Positions 16,941-26,700 of a stretch of 64,000 nt of DNA are shown piece by piece. The stretch is from the NCBI RefSeq assembly GCF_900188175.1, contig NZ_FZOQ01000009.1, positions 146,199 to 210,198 of the forward strand, read 5' to 3'. Both the position numbers and the translations under genes were made by a program. The notes below the pieces were generated by a model. That model was given only the letters and a program-made list of their open reading frames with translations. It was not told the DNA's origin and did not search any database. The number at the start of each line of letters is the position of its first letter. Position 1 is the first letter of the stretch. This stretch comes from Pontibacter ummariensis. GTDB lineage: Bacteria > Bacteroidota > Bacteroidia > Cytophagales > Hymenobacteraceae.

Positions 16941-18614
16941 CTATAGTTCGATTCCCCTACGGGCTACCAAGAGGGAAAAGTCAGTTTCACCACTGCTTTT
17001 CCCTCTTTCTTTTTGCCCCATTTTCTGCGAAATCTCGCTTGCAAGGCCGAAAAAAGAGTTTACCCGCTGGGTTCGATAAGCCTCTTTTTCTCGGTCATAT
17101 TGCACCCCTTCCGGAAACACCAGTGCCTGTAGCCTTCTACGCTTAGACGCGTCAGCTTTACCCCAAGAGGATGAGAGGTTTAGCATCATTTTCAGTCCGT
17201 TTTCCAGCAGCATTTTGTGGTTCGATAAAGGCCCCGAGAGCTTTTCCAGGTTTACCTCTATTTCCCGCATCTCTGCCTTCAGCTCTGCGCTGAACTTAGA
17301 GAAGATCTCACGATCTATCTCCCCGTAGGCGTATCTTCTTTCCAGCGTGTCCAGCTTCTTTTTCAGCTCTGTTAGCTGCAGCTTCAGCCGCTTCTCCTCC
17401 TGCTCATGGTCCTGGCTCAGCCTCTTGAACACCTGCCCCATCATCTCTTGCACCTGCGGCAAAAGGATTGGGTCAATCTGGTACTCCTTCAGCAGTCCCT
17501 GGTAAAGTTCGTGCATCTTTCCTGCATTGCGGTTGAGGCAGCAGCCTTTAGTATTGCATTTGTAGTAGTGGATGCCCTTCTTCTTCATTTCATACCCGGT
17601 CAGGGGCTTGTTGCACGAGCCGCACTTGATGTGGTGGCGCAAAGGCAAATGCTCGTCTTCCTTCACCTGGGTGTAGCCATGGGCATTCTGCGCCTGCAGC
17701 CCGTTCACCCGCAGAAACAGGTCCCGGGAAATGAGTGGCTCGTGCCTACCTTCTATCACTTCCCCCTCTTCCAGAAGACCATGGGTGATAAGCCCACAGT
17801 AAAAGGGGTTGCGGAAGATCTTGGTGAGCGTCTGGTTGTAGAGTGAGAGCCCCTGCGCCTTCAATCGCTTGATGATGTCGGTGTTGGAGAGCCCCTGCTC
17901 GGCCTTCAGCTGAAAGGCCAGGCGAATGAGCTTGCCTGTTGTCTTGTTGGGCTTTATCACCTGCTCGCCATTCACCTTATACTGGTCATAGCCTATTGGG
18001 GCTTTGCCCATCAGGTAGCCCTTCCTTATCTTGGCCTCCATGCCCGTCACGCACTTCTCCCGCCGCTGGTCGTTGTCGAACTGGGAGAAGAGGAGATGGA
18101 TGCCCTGCTGCAGCTTGCCCGATGAGGTCATGGTGTCCATCGGCTGGGTGACGGCCACCACGGATATACCCAGCTGGCTCAGCTGGTCGATGATATGAAT
18201 AGCAGAGGAGCCGGAGCGGGAGAAGCGGTCGTGGCTGTAGACGATGATGTGGCCAATATTGTGGCGGCTCTTTTTCACAAAGTCGAGCATTACCTTAAAC
18301 TCTTTCCGCTCATCTGATTTAGCACTCTCATAGGTGCCGCCGAAGGTCTCCACCACCTCATAACCGTGGCGCTCCGCATAAGCTCTGCAATGCTTCAGCT
18401 GCGTCTCCAAGCTCTGGTTCGTCTCGGCCTGTTCCTTCGTGGAGACGCGGGTGTAGATGACTGCTACTTTCCCCCTGGTAGCGGCTTTGCTCTTCTTCTT
18501 GCCGGTTTGCTGCGGAAGGGCAAAGATGCTCAGGTCCTGTTTGCCGGTGTTTGCAGCTGGTTTGCCTGTGGTTGCTGCTGGTTTGAAGTTGTTTGCTCTG
18601 GTTTGCTTTTTCAT
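16941..18614 (-). CDS. Large serine recombinase
   Basis: This site-specific recombinase of 557 residues uses a serine nucleophile (in VAVIYTRVSTKEQ). The resolvase domain shows YSHDRFSRSG and DNDQRREKCVTGMEAKIRKGY. A recombinase domain comes next (KAPIGYDQYKVNGE... IIKRLKAQGLSLYNQTLTKIFRNPFYCG), then a zinc ribbon with CGSC...CNTKGCC and a long coiled coil (about 410-500). I prefer the ATG at 18614 because it overlaps the upstream stop as ATGA; a GTG 21 bases earlier is possible. The last codons (VARRGIEL) lie in the tRNA-Glu-like sequence, so integration itself defines the protein's end. It is likely the integrase of the element to its right. Confidence 0.9.
   Translation of the reverse strand: MKKQTRANNFKPAATTGKPAANTGKQDLSIFALPQQTGKKKSKAATRGKVAVIYTRVSTKEQAETNQSLETQLKHCRAYAERHGYEVVETFGGTYESAKSDERKEFKVMLDFVKKSRHNIGHIIVYSHDRFSRSGSSAIHIIDQLSQLGISVVAVTQPMDTMTSSGKLQQGIHLLFSQFDNDQRREKCVTGMEAKIRKGYLMGKAPIGYDQYKVNGEQVIKPNKTTGKLIRLAFQLKAEQGLSNTDIIKRLKAQGLSLYNQTLTKIFRNPFYCGLITHGLLEEGEVIEGRHEPLISRDLFLRVNGLQAQNAHGYTQVKEDEHLPLRHHIKCGSCNKPLTGYEMKKKGIHYYKCNTKGCCLNRNAGKMHELYQGLLKEYQIDPILLPQVQEMMGQVFKRLSQDHEQEEKRLKLQLTELKKKLDTLERRYAYGEIDREIFSKFSAELKAEMREIEVNLEKLSGPLSNHKMLLENGLKMMLNLSSSWGKADASKRRRLQALVFPEGVQYDREKEAYRTQRVNSFFGLASEISQKMGQKERGKSSGETDFSLLVARRGIEL
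16946..16969 (+). other. tRNA-Glu-like 3' end, probable attachment-site core
   Basis: These 24 bases match the 3' part of a tRNA starting at the T-loop: loop GTTCGATT, T-stem half CCCCT, acceptor half ACGGGCT, discriminator A and CCA. The 5' part is absent: upstream bases cannot pair with the T-stem. It most resembles Bacteroidota tRNA-Glu. It is therefore a duplicated tRNA end, as left at one side of an integrated element. It also encodes (minus strand) the last residues of the serine recombinase. Confidence 0.7.
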
Positions 18615-18994
18615 CGTTTTATTGTTTGCTGCCACGCTTTTTGTTGTTTTTCTTCGTTTGCTTTGCCTGCTTCATACGCTGACAGAACTGCTCCTGTATC
18701 TTTGGCTACTGTCTGTAACATCTCGTACATCAGGCAGGAGAGCCGAATCATCTGCTCCACCATGCCTTCAGCCTCGTCCTTGGGGAGATGGCCATAGCCG
18801 GTGGTGGATAGTAGCCTAACCACATGGTCTGCCCTAAGCTGCCGGTCTTCCTTGATAAGAAGGTAAAGTCCGTCGTCCTGCTGGTCTCCTAATTCGGGTT
18901 CTGATTTCTGAGACTTCTCCTGCTCTTTTAGCGTTTCGTTTCTCGGCTCTTTGTTTTTTTCTTGCCTTGATTGTTCTTTTCTAACTGTGATCAC
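18611..18994 (-). CDS. Unknown accessory protein upstream of the serine recombinase
   Basis: The 127-residue, highly charged protein begins with a Lys/Glu/Gln-rich disordered stretch (residues 1-42). A helical region follows, LYLLIKEDRQLRADHVVRLLSTTGYGHLPKDEAEGMVEQMIRLSCLMYEMLQTV. The start is GTG at 18992-18994. It overlaps the recombinase by the ATGA arrangement, so the two are co-translated. It has no cysteine cluster, membrane segment or recognised domain. By position it may assist recombination or be a small regulator of the element. Confidence 0.6.
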   Translation of the reverse strand: MITVRKEQSRQEKNKEPRNETLKEQEKSQKSEPELGDQQDDGLYLLIKEDRQLRADHVVRLLSTTGYGHLPKDEAEGMVEQMIRLSCLMYEMLQTVAKDTGAVLSAYEAGKANEEKQQKAWQQTIKR

Positions 18995-19160
18995 GGAATT
19001 AGTCGGTTCCGCAGCCGCCTGAGGTTTTTAGTGTTTTGCCCAGCGCGTTTGCAAACGGTTTGCAACGGCATGTTTGCAGTTCGTTTGCGCCGGCTGCCAT
19101 TGATCAGCGGTCCTCCCCGCGTGAGGCACAGCAGCGTTTGGCTAAGCGTTTACACTATGG

Positions 19161-19994
19161 CTACAGGCGCTTTCTTTTGCTGCGCTTGGAGAGCACCAGC
19201 TCTCCTCTGTTCGACTTAAGCGTAACCTCCATTTCCTGCTTGTCATGGATGGCCTGAATCACCTGCCACTCCTGCGGGGTGAGCAGGTCCAGCTGCTTTG
19301 CCTTCTCCTCCGTGTGCGGGTTGGCCTTGAAATCCAGCACTTCCCCGGTGACGGAAAGGTACAGGTGCGTCCGGTTCGGCCTCGCCTCCCCCGTAGCCTC
19401 GCCCCACAGCTGAAACTGCCCGCAGGGGAAGATCACTACCCCCAGCTCGTCGGGGCTGCCCAGCTGGTAGAGCAGCAGGAGCTCCAGCAGGGGCATCTCC
19501 ATGCCGGCCAGCCGCTGGAAAGGCCGCTCTGACTCCAGTTCATCTAATATCACCTCTCGCTGCGTCTCCGGCAGCCGCAGCCTCTCAATCGCCTGCCGCA
19601 GCTGCTGCCGCACCTCTGGCGTCATGGCGCTCATGAACATGGCGTTAAGGCTTCCCGGGTCTACTTTTTTGAACAGGTACTCCTTGAGCTGCCGGATGCT
19701 CTCCAGCGGACAGCCCAGCAGGCGCAGCCTGTCGATCATGCGCACCCAGATGAACTCGGGGAAGGAAAGCAGGTTCTTTTTGCCCTCCGGTATCTCCAGG
19801 GGCAGAAGCTCTGCGCGGTGCCAGTCGTGGAAGCGCTTGGCGGTGATGCCCGCCTCCCGCACGGAGAAGAGGCGGCTGTGGAAGCGCCTCTTGAAATCCT
19901 CCGCCCCGGCTGCGCTGCCCAGGCTAAGGGAGGAGAAAAGCCCCTCCTGCACGATAGTCTCTACTATCTCTGATGTCTCTTGTTCTCTTCTCAT
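19161..19994 (-). CDS. MerR-like winged-helix DNA-binding protein of the element
   Basis: The 277-residue protein has a MerR-type pattern at residues 43-105: FSVREAGITAKRFHDWHRAELLPLE, then FSFPEFIWVRMIDRLRLLGCPLESIRQLKEYLF-like helices. In MerR proteins this is the DNA-binding head and the start of the linker. The rest (LPETQREVILDELESERPF, then a mixed alpha/beta C-terminus ending in a basic tail KSNRGELVLSKRSKRKRL) is not a known effector domain to me. It lies upstream of the recombinase operon, and its own upstream region carries GGGTAAG-type repeats, which it may bind. Confidence 0.6.
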   Translation of the reverse strand: MRREQETSEIVETIVQEGLFSSLSLGSAAGAEDFKRRFHSRLFSVREAGITAKRFHDWHRAELLPLEIPEGKKNLLSFPEFIWVRMIDRLRLLGCPLESIRQLKEYLFKKVDPGSLNAMFMSAMTPEVRQQLRQAIERLRLPETQREVILDELESERPFQRLAGMEMPLLELLLLYQLGSPDELGVVIFPCGQFQLWGEATGEARPNRTHLYLSVTGEVLDFKANPHTEEKAKQLDLLTPQEWQVIQAIHDKQEMEVTLKSNRGELVLSKRSKRKRL

Positions 19995-20101
19995 TTCTGT
20001 TTGTTACCTAAAGGTAATATATTAATTAACATATATACTGCTTTGTACATTTTTTGTATACCGATCCGCTTATTCTTTCAGGACTGGTGCCTGAAAGCTT
20101 T

Positions 20102-20294
20102 GGGTAAGGTGGGTAAGCAAACCGGGCAAGAAAAGCTTACCCACTTTTGCAGGTTCCCGTGTTGGTCCAATTGATGGCTGAAACAGCTTCTTAAAGGGCT
20201 GATTAGGGCCATCAGGAGCTCTATTGGAGCAGCACCTGCCCCGTGGGTAAGCTAACTTCTGTTTTTACCCTTACTCTGGTTACCCATCTTACCC
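20102..20294. repeat. Cluster of GGGTAAG/CTTACCC repeats (iteron-like)
   Basis: The heptamer GGGTAAG occurs at 20102, 20111 and 20243. Its complement CTTACCC occurs at 20136 and 20288, with partial copies near 20264 and 20281. GTGGGTAAGC (20109-20118) and GCTTACCCAC (20135-20144) form a perfect inverted repeat. The cluster fills the 322-base gap between the primase/helicase gene and the MerR-like gene. It suits a replication origin or operator. Confidence 0.55.
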
Positions 20295-20316
20295 GCTTGC
20301 TAATGGACCGGCTGCG

Positions 20317-22581
20317 TTAGAACGGAGGGGCCGTATCCGGGACAGCGGCAGGTTCCAGGCTGTTGTTCCTCTCCACCTCCTCCCACTTCAGCTCTCGCAC
20401 CAGATAGCCATAGCTGCCGCCCCGCTTGATGCGTGTGAAGCCGTGCTTGCGCAGGGACTTGCCGATCTTGTTGACGCTGGCGTCGGTGACGCTGATCTTA
20501 GTCTTCTCGGCCAGCTTTGCCACGATCTGGGAGGCGGTCAGGAACTGGCGTGGCTCGTTCTCACACGGCTTCATAAACCAAGTGAGCAGCATCTCCTCCT
20601 CCACGCTCAGCACCTGAAAGCGCTCGTTGCCGGCGGTGATCGCCTTTATCTCCTCTTTGTCGAACCAGAACCGGAAGCCGTTCTTGTAGAGGTGCAGCGC
20701 CTGGGCGTAGGCCATGTCCAGGTCAACCTGGTGCTCATAATCTATGTCCGTGACCTCGAAGCAGAGGAAGCGCCTGCTGCCGGTGGTGTCATTGAGGAAC
20801 TGGGCCGTGTTGACAGAGCCCGCGAAGCTGGCTCTTCTGGGCATCTTCTCATGGTGGTGCCCGTAGGCCCTGCGCACCTTGATCTCACTTTTGGTCACCA
20901 TCTCCTTCAGGGCCCCGATCTCACTGCGGTTCAGGTTCTCCAGCTCGTCGAGGTTGATGAGCATGTTCTCTGAGAGCTGCTGCAGCGCGTCCTTGTTGCC
21001 AGGGTTTATCTCGCCGGAGTAGAGGTACTCCTTCAGCTGGCCCGGCACCAAACCCAGCACCCAGGTGGTCTTGCCCAGCCCCTGACCGCCGCTGAGCACG
21101 ATGAGCGTATGGTTGACAGCCTTCTCGTCCAGCACACCCGCCACCATGGCCACAAACCACTTCCTAAAGCACAGCTGCCACTGCTCGGGATCAGTGGTGG
21201 TGACGGAGGATGCCAGCTGCCGGATGAAGTCAGTCTCCCCATCCCAAGCCGGGAGATTCTTGAAGTAGAACTTGAAGGGGTCATAGAGCGGACAGAAGTC
21301 AGAGGAAAGCAGGATGCGCAGCTCTGACTGGCTCACGCGCACCTGCGCCTTCTTCATCTCCCGCAGCATCGTGCTCTCGGCCCTGTCGTCCAGTTGTCGC
21401 CACTTCCCCTTTGCACTCGTCCTGTACTCCTGCCTGGAGGTGACGCTGTTGTGACGGAACTCGTAGCGGCTCAGCAGGAACTCCTCTATCCTGTCGATGT
21501 TCGTGTCACCCTGTACTTTGCCGTCAGCACCGCCAACCTCATCCATGTTCCACTCTGTAAATGGGTTTTCCGCGCCTGCCGATGCAACAGCCTGTTTAGT
21601 ATAGGCCTGCAATTTGGCCTCGTCTGCGGCTTTAGGCGTTTGCACTCTGTTTGAGGAAGGTTTGAACTGCTTTGTGCCGTGCTCCTGAACAGTGGAATAG
21701 GCGCTCCTGACAGACGCCGCCACCTCCTGGGCATCGTATCCGAAGTCAATCAGCAGGAAAGACAGTGCATCTGCCTCCTGAATACCGTAGCGGTTCAGGT
21801 TACAGGCCAGCTGATGTACGAAGCTGTTGCGGCTGCCTTCGATAAAGTCGTACTTTCGTTCAGTGAGGGACACGCAGTGCCTGTACAACAGGTCCGTATC
21901 GGCTTGCAATGCGCCTAGAGAAGGAGTATGATTGTTTGCAGCTAGTCTGCTACTGCTGTTTTCAATCCGTTTGCCGGTGGTTTGATCGGTGCCATCAACG
22001 GGCACTTTGCCTATCCGCTCTGTGCCTGCCAGTGCCTTTACCGGGAAAATATGGGAAGAAGAGTTCAGATACAACTCTTCGTCACAGGAAACAAAGCAGA
22101 GCCGCGTCACGTCGCTGCCCGACTCGTCCACTCTTAGCCCCAGTAGGCGGGCATAGTGCTCCTTAACCTGGCTGTAGGCCTGTTTGTGCTCAGCGGCTAC
22201 ACCTGGAATGCGCACCAGCACTTTCAAGCCGTTGCCTGAAGGGCTCGTGAAGGTTGCGTAGGTGTAAGGGGCTGCAACTATAGCCTGCCTTGACTCTCTG
22301 AGTTCCTCTTCCGGGAGCTTGTCCAGGTCAAGCACCACCAGGGCTGAATAGGTATGCAGGTGCTCTAGCCTGCGACCACCCTGGAACCTGCCTGATGGGG
22401 TAAAGGCTAACAGGCTTCTCTTTGCCTGCTCGTATTCCTTTACCCTGCCATCGTGCAGCAGTGCGCGCACCTGCCCCACTTCTTTGCGGTACACTCCCGC
22501 TTGGATGTTGTGGAGAACGTCTTCAATGGGCCTGTTTTCCTGGATGTTTGTAAAATTTTGAAATACGCTTACAAGACTCAT
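20317..22581 (-). CDS. BT4734-like primase fused to VapE/VirE helicase-type ATPase
   Basis: This 754-residue mobile-element replication protein starts with a BT4734/BF3469-type domain (residues 1-170: GVYRKEVGQVRALL, FTPSGRF, LVVLDLDKL, TSPSGNGLKVLVRI), a primase-related module. A helical linker comes next. From about residue 400 there is a virulence-associated-E ATPase with Walker A GGQGLGKTTW (near 500), Walker B-like MLINLDELEN and the sensor region RRASFAGSVNTAQFLNDTTGSRRFLCFEV. A small winged helix is at the C-terminus (ITVTDASVNKIGKSLRKHGF). It probably drives replication of the excised element. Iteron-like repeats lie on both sides. Confidence 0.85.
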   Translation of the reverse strand: MSLVSVFQNFTNIQENRPIEDVLHNIQAGVYRKEVGQVRALLHDGRVKEYEQAKRSLLAFTPSGRFQGGRRLEHLHTYSALVVLDLDKLPEEELRESRQAIVAAPYTYATFTSPSGNGLKVLVRIPGVAAEHKQAYSQVKEHYARLLGLRVDESGSDVTRLCFVSCDEELYLNSSSHIFPVKALAGTERIGKVPVDGTDQTTGKRIENSSSRLAANNHTPSLGALQADTDLLYRHCVSLTERKYDFIEGSRNSFVHQLACNLNRYGIQEADALSFLLIDFGYDAQEVAASVRSAYSTVQEHGTKQFKPSSNRVQTPKAADEAKLQAYTKQAVASAGAENPFTEWNMDEVGGADGKVQGDTNIDRIEEFLLSRYEFRHNSVTSRQEYRTSAKGKWRQLDDRAESTMLREMKKAQVRVSQSELRILLSSDFCPLYDPFKFYFKNLPAWDGETDFIRQLASSVTTTDPEQWQLCFRKWFVAMVAGVLDEKAVNHTLIVLSGGQGLGKTTWVLGLVPGQLKEYLYSGEINPGNKDALQQLSENMLINLDELENLNRSEIGALKEMVTKSEIKVRRAYGHHHEKMPRRASFAGSVNTAQFLNDTTGSRRFLCFEVTDIDYEHQVDLDMAYAQALHLYKNGFRFWFDKEEIKAITAGNERFQVLSVEEEMLLTWFMKPCENEPRQFLTASQIVAKLAEKTKISVTDASVNKIGKSLRKHGFTRIKRGGSYGYLVRELKWEEVERNNSLEPAAVPDTAPPF

Positions 22582-22756
22582 GATGCGTCACACTCAGAAG
22601 AGGGTGCGACGTGAGTTTTTGTGAATAAGCGCCAGGCAATTGCTGCAACCGCCCCTCGCGCAAGGGCTACAAGTAGAAATAACTCTATCATAAACTTTGT
22701 TCGTTTTGTCTATGAAGGCAATTTCTAAAACAACTGAACACGGCGGGGAAGTACGT

Positions 22757-22792
22757 CTTCCGTCAGGGATTCCGTCAAAAATTCCGTCAGTT
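22757..22792. repeat. Three tandem 12-bp TTCCGTCA repeats
   Basis: The 12-base unit (C/A)TTCCGTCA plus three bases occurs three times head to tail (22757-22768, 22769-22780, 22781-22792). It lies in the gap upstream of the primase/VapE gene. Tandem units of about one helical turn look like iterons or an autoregulatory operator. Confidence 0.5.
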
Positions 22793-22799
22793 TTTGAGT

Positions 22800-23603
22800 T
22801 TACACATAGAACATCTTCGTCTTCTTGCCGTGGCGGGCAAAGTTCGTTTGCAGGGCCTCCACCCTGTACTCCCCTGTCACCGGGTCCACGTACTTTGAGA
22901 ACTTGTCGAAGGTGTCTATCAGCATGTAGCAGTAAGCGTGTGTTGAGGACGTGTCAGTGTCTATCTTGTCGAAGAACTCATACACAGCCTCCAGGATATC
23001 CTTCTGGGTCCCGTTCACCTTGATCTTAACGCTCTCCAGCCTTAGGTCTGACCCGTGGAAGCAGGTGTGCACCCACTGCTTTACCTGGGCCTTCTCCACA
23101 ATGTTCCTCTTGCCCCCTCTTTTCTTCGGCCTGGACAGCCTCGTCACAAAAAAGCTTTCCGTTTCCTCTATCACCACAGGCTTGCCATCGCGCATGGCTT
23201 TTATCCTGTAGTCCTGCTCCTCGAAGTGTTTTGGGTTTCGCTGGGCCAGTTGCTTTTTCTTCTCCAGCCAATCCACAAGGATGAGGGCAAGGTCTGCCCT
23301 AAACCTTGTGTTGTTTATATACGTGACTGCATCCATCGGAATCCACTCCGGGCTCATCCTAACGAAGAAGACAAAATCACTCAGTAGTCCTTTGAACCTG
23401 AACATGTGGTAATCCAGGAAGGTAGACATGGCGGAAAGCTGACTTGCGTTGAACACGTTGAGGTAGTAGAACTTCCACAGCTCCATTCTTAGAGCATCTG
23501 GCTGTTCCTGGTAATACTCTTCGGGATGCTGAGTGACGTATTGGTGAACGCTTTCCTGATCATCTCCTTGAAAAATGTAAGAGATATAGTCTGTTATTTG
23601 CAT
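22800..23603 (-). CDS. Unknown mobile-element protein
   Basis: The 267-residue protein is soluble, rich in aromatic and charged residues, with no signal peptide. Visible segments include a helical N-terminal half (QPDALRMELWKFYYLNVFNASQLSAMSTFLDYHMFRFKGLLSDF) and a basic patch LSRPKKRGGKRNIVEKAQVKQWVHTCF near 180-205. The C-terminal region is again helical (ILEAVYEFFDKIDTD). Its place just upstream of the primase/VapE gene in the same direction fits an accessory of Bacteroidota integrative elements, many of which carry such a protein. I do not recognise a catalytic motif. Confidence 0.6.
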   Translation of the reverse strand: MQITDYISYIFQGDDQESVHQYVTQHPEEYYQEQPDALRMELWKFYYLNVFNASQLSAMSTFLDYHMFRFKGLLSDFVFFVRMSPEWIPMDAVTYINNTRFRADLALILVDWLEKKKQLAQRNPKHFEEQDYRIKAMRDGKPVVIEETESFFVTRLSRPKKRGGKRNIVEKAQVKQWVHTCFHGSDLRLESVKIKVNGTQKDILEAVYEFFDKIDTDTSSTHAYCYMLIDTFDKFSKYVDPVTGEYRVEALQTNFARHGKKTKMFYV

Positions 23604-23725
23604 AGGTACTTTAAGTCTTTTTGACTTTGAAAGTTAGAGGTATTCCCGAACAAGAACGAAGACAGTTATGCTTAAACAAGTCTTTTGACAGTACTCTAAT
23701 GCTACCTCAACTTTTGTGATATTTG

Positions 23726-26700
23726 TTAAGCTGCAAAACCATAACCTAATTCAGCCTGCTCATAAAGGTGCTGATACACTACATCTGTTTTCTGTATAAA
23801 AACCGTTCTGCTGTAAGAATCTGGCAGGTGCTGGTTCAGTATCTCCTGTATCTTGTGCTTAACTGCTTCCTGCGTTCTCTTCTCCTTATGCCATTCTTGG
23901 ATTAATATCTTATTCTTTGCATCAAACAGTACTGTTAATAAATCCTGAGCTGCTAGTTTAACCTGTTTCTCCTCGTCCTTCGTAAGTTTTCTATCCTTGC
24001 TTAGCAGGTCAAAAACCTGGAGCTGCTCTTCTGTCATTCCTTCTTTGGCAGCGCGGGTTTGTTCTTCGCTAAGATCCTCTGCCTGCTTCACTAGTTCCTC
24101 GTAAGCTTCCTCAATGGAAAGGCTGCCAGAGTTATAGTCATCAATAACTCTTTGGAAACGCTCCAGAAAGTGACCCCTCATCTTATTTTGCCCCAGCATC
24201 TGCTTAAGCTTTATTTCCATTAGCTCTCGCAAATCGGCGAACTGAATATTTTTATGCTGTTTCTCCGGGAACTGCTCCCGTAGCTTGGCAAAGTTAAGCT
24301 TGCTGAGATCAATGAGGCTTGCGGTCTTCATAATTACCCTCTCGTGCGCTACCTGTAGATCACCCTGCCCTACCACGCTGGTATCTAGCAGTTCATCAAT
24401 TCTTCTCTTTGCTCTTTCTACTTCTTCATCCTGGTCAACCTGGCGGTCCACCACTTTGCGCAGATATTCAAAAACGTCACGTGCTCTTTTGGTCTCAGGG
24501 TAGTCATATATTTCTGGTTTAGCCGAATCGTAGAGTGCAGATATTGTGTTTTCGTATAGGTTCAGCTGCTTTTTATATTCATCCTTTTCTAGAATGATAT
24601 TGGCGTACTCATTGAATAGCTCTACCTCCCTGAATCCTTTTTCTCCAATAGCTAGGATAGCGTCTATGTCAGCTCCTAACTCTTTGCAATAGGCTTTAGC
24701 CTCACTTATGGCTTGGTTTAAGATCTCGAGCAGCTCTTCAAACTCCCGCACCGGAAACTCTTCTTCTGTCTGCTCTTTATTTCTACCCTTCGTACCTTCC
24801 GCATAGTCTGCCAAGGCTATTTTCAGATTTCTGAATACTCCGAAATAGTCGATTACCAAGCCGTTCTTCTTCCCTTCAATGACGCGATTAGCCCTGGCTA
24901 TAGTTTGCATTAGGGTATGGTTCTGAAGCGGCTTATCCAGATATAATGTAGAAACAGACGGTGCATCAAATCCTGTAAGCCACATGGCTGTTACAAACAC
25001 AACGCGGTAAGGGTTATTTGGGTCTTTAAAGAAATCCTCGATGTTCTGCCCATCCTCATTCGGGTAATCCATCAGTCTGCGGTGCGGACGGATTTCTAAG
25101 CCTTCTTTTTTGAACATCTCCTCTTCTTCTCTATCACTTCCCTCCTGGCTCACTACAGCAGCCATCTTTGTTTCTTTTATGAAAGCAATCGCGCGTTCAT
25201 GTCTGGCTTTTTTTGCTGGATCAGTCTCATCTTTTGCTTTTTTATGCAGCTCCTTCAGTTCTTCTTTCAGGTAGTGCTGCACCTTATCAAACATTCTTAC
25301 CGCAGTAAATTTATCTATGGAAATCACCATAGCCTTCATAGGCTTTCTATTTCCATTTTCATCTTCTGCATCAAGGCGATAAGGGAAATGCTGTACAATG
25401 TGTTTGGCGATCTCATTCAGACGATCATCACGGCGCACTACATGTAGTAGAGTAGAGTATTCTTTGTCCAGCTTTTTCTTCTGCTCTTCGCTCAGGTTTT
25501 CATCCTCTAGTATCTGCGCTGCCTCCCCTACCAGGTTTTCATTCACCTGCTCTACACGCGGTACACTCTTCTTATAGAACATGGGTACGGTGGCTCCATC
25601 TTCTATGCTTTGGGCGAAGTTGTATTCTGATACATAGCCTCCGAACCACTCCTCTGTTAGACCACTTTTTAGCAGGGGTGTACCTGTAAAAGCTATGTAT
25701 TGCGCATTTGGCAAGGCAATGCGCATGTTTTCAGCGAGCCCCTTGTACTGCGTACGATGGGCTTCATCTACCATCACAATCCAGTTATCCCGATCAGTTA
25801 GCTTTGGGAATATTTTTCCTTTCTCAATACCAAACTTGTGGATGAGTGTGAAGAGATAAGTTTTATTAGATTGCAGGTACTCCTGCAATTTATCTCTGGA
25901 AGAGGGGCGGTAATAGTTTTGCTGCTGATCCTTAGTCTCAACGACTGTTTCTGTCTCTACAAAGTTTCTGTAAATCTGGCTATCCAGATCTTTGCGGTCT
26001 GTTATAATAAGAAATGACCAGTTACCATCTAACTTATAGTTAATCTTTCGGGAAAAGAAGATCATAGAGTAAGATTTACCCGAGCCTTGCGTGTGCCAGA
26101 ACACACCTAACTTTCCGTCTCTCTTTTGATCTGGGGTATTAGCATTTTCAAGAGCCCTTATCGCATTATTGACTCCTAAGTATTGATGGTTCTTCGCGAG
26201 AATCTTAACCTTGTTCTTGTGGTACAACACAAAGTTTTCAAAGTAGTCGAGCAGGTTAACCTTAGTACATAGGCCTTCTCCGAACAGCTTCAGACTAAGC
26301 CTTTTGTTCTTGCCTTTACTGTCGGCCTCTACTTCATCAAGGGTCAACTGATTATTGTCGACGGCTGTGTCTCTCAGCTTTACCCAAATGAAGAAGTGCT
26401 CCCAAGGCGCGTTGAAACTACCGACTCTGGTTTCGATCCCATTAGAAACGCAAACAAACAGGTTGTACCAGAAAAGCTGCGGAATGTCACATCTGTAATC
26501 CTTTAGATTTTTGTCGTAGCCTACTTTTGCCTTTTCGGTGGCATTTTTTAGCTCGATCATCACCAATGGAAGCCCATTCACATATAACAACAGGTCTGGT
26601 CGCCGCGTGATGGTATCTGTCTGTAGGTATTCTATGCTCAGTTGCGACACAACTAAAAACTCGTTGTCTGGACTCTTGGGGTTACTAAAGTCTATAACTT

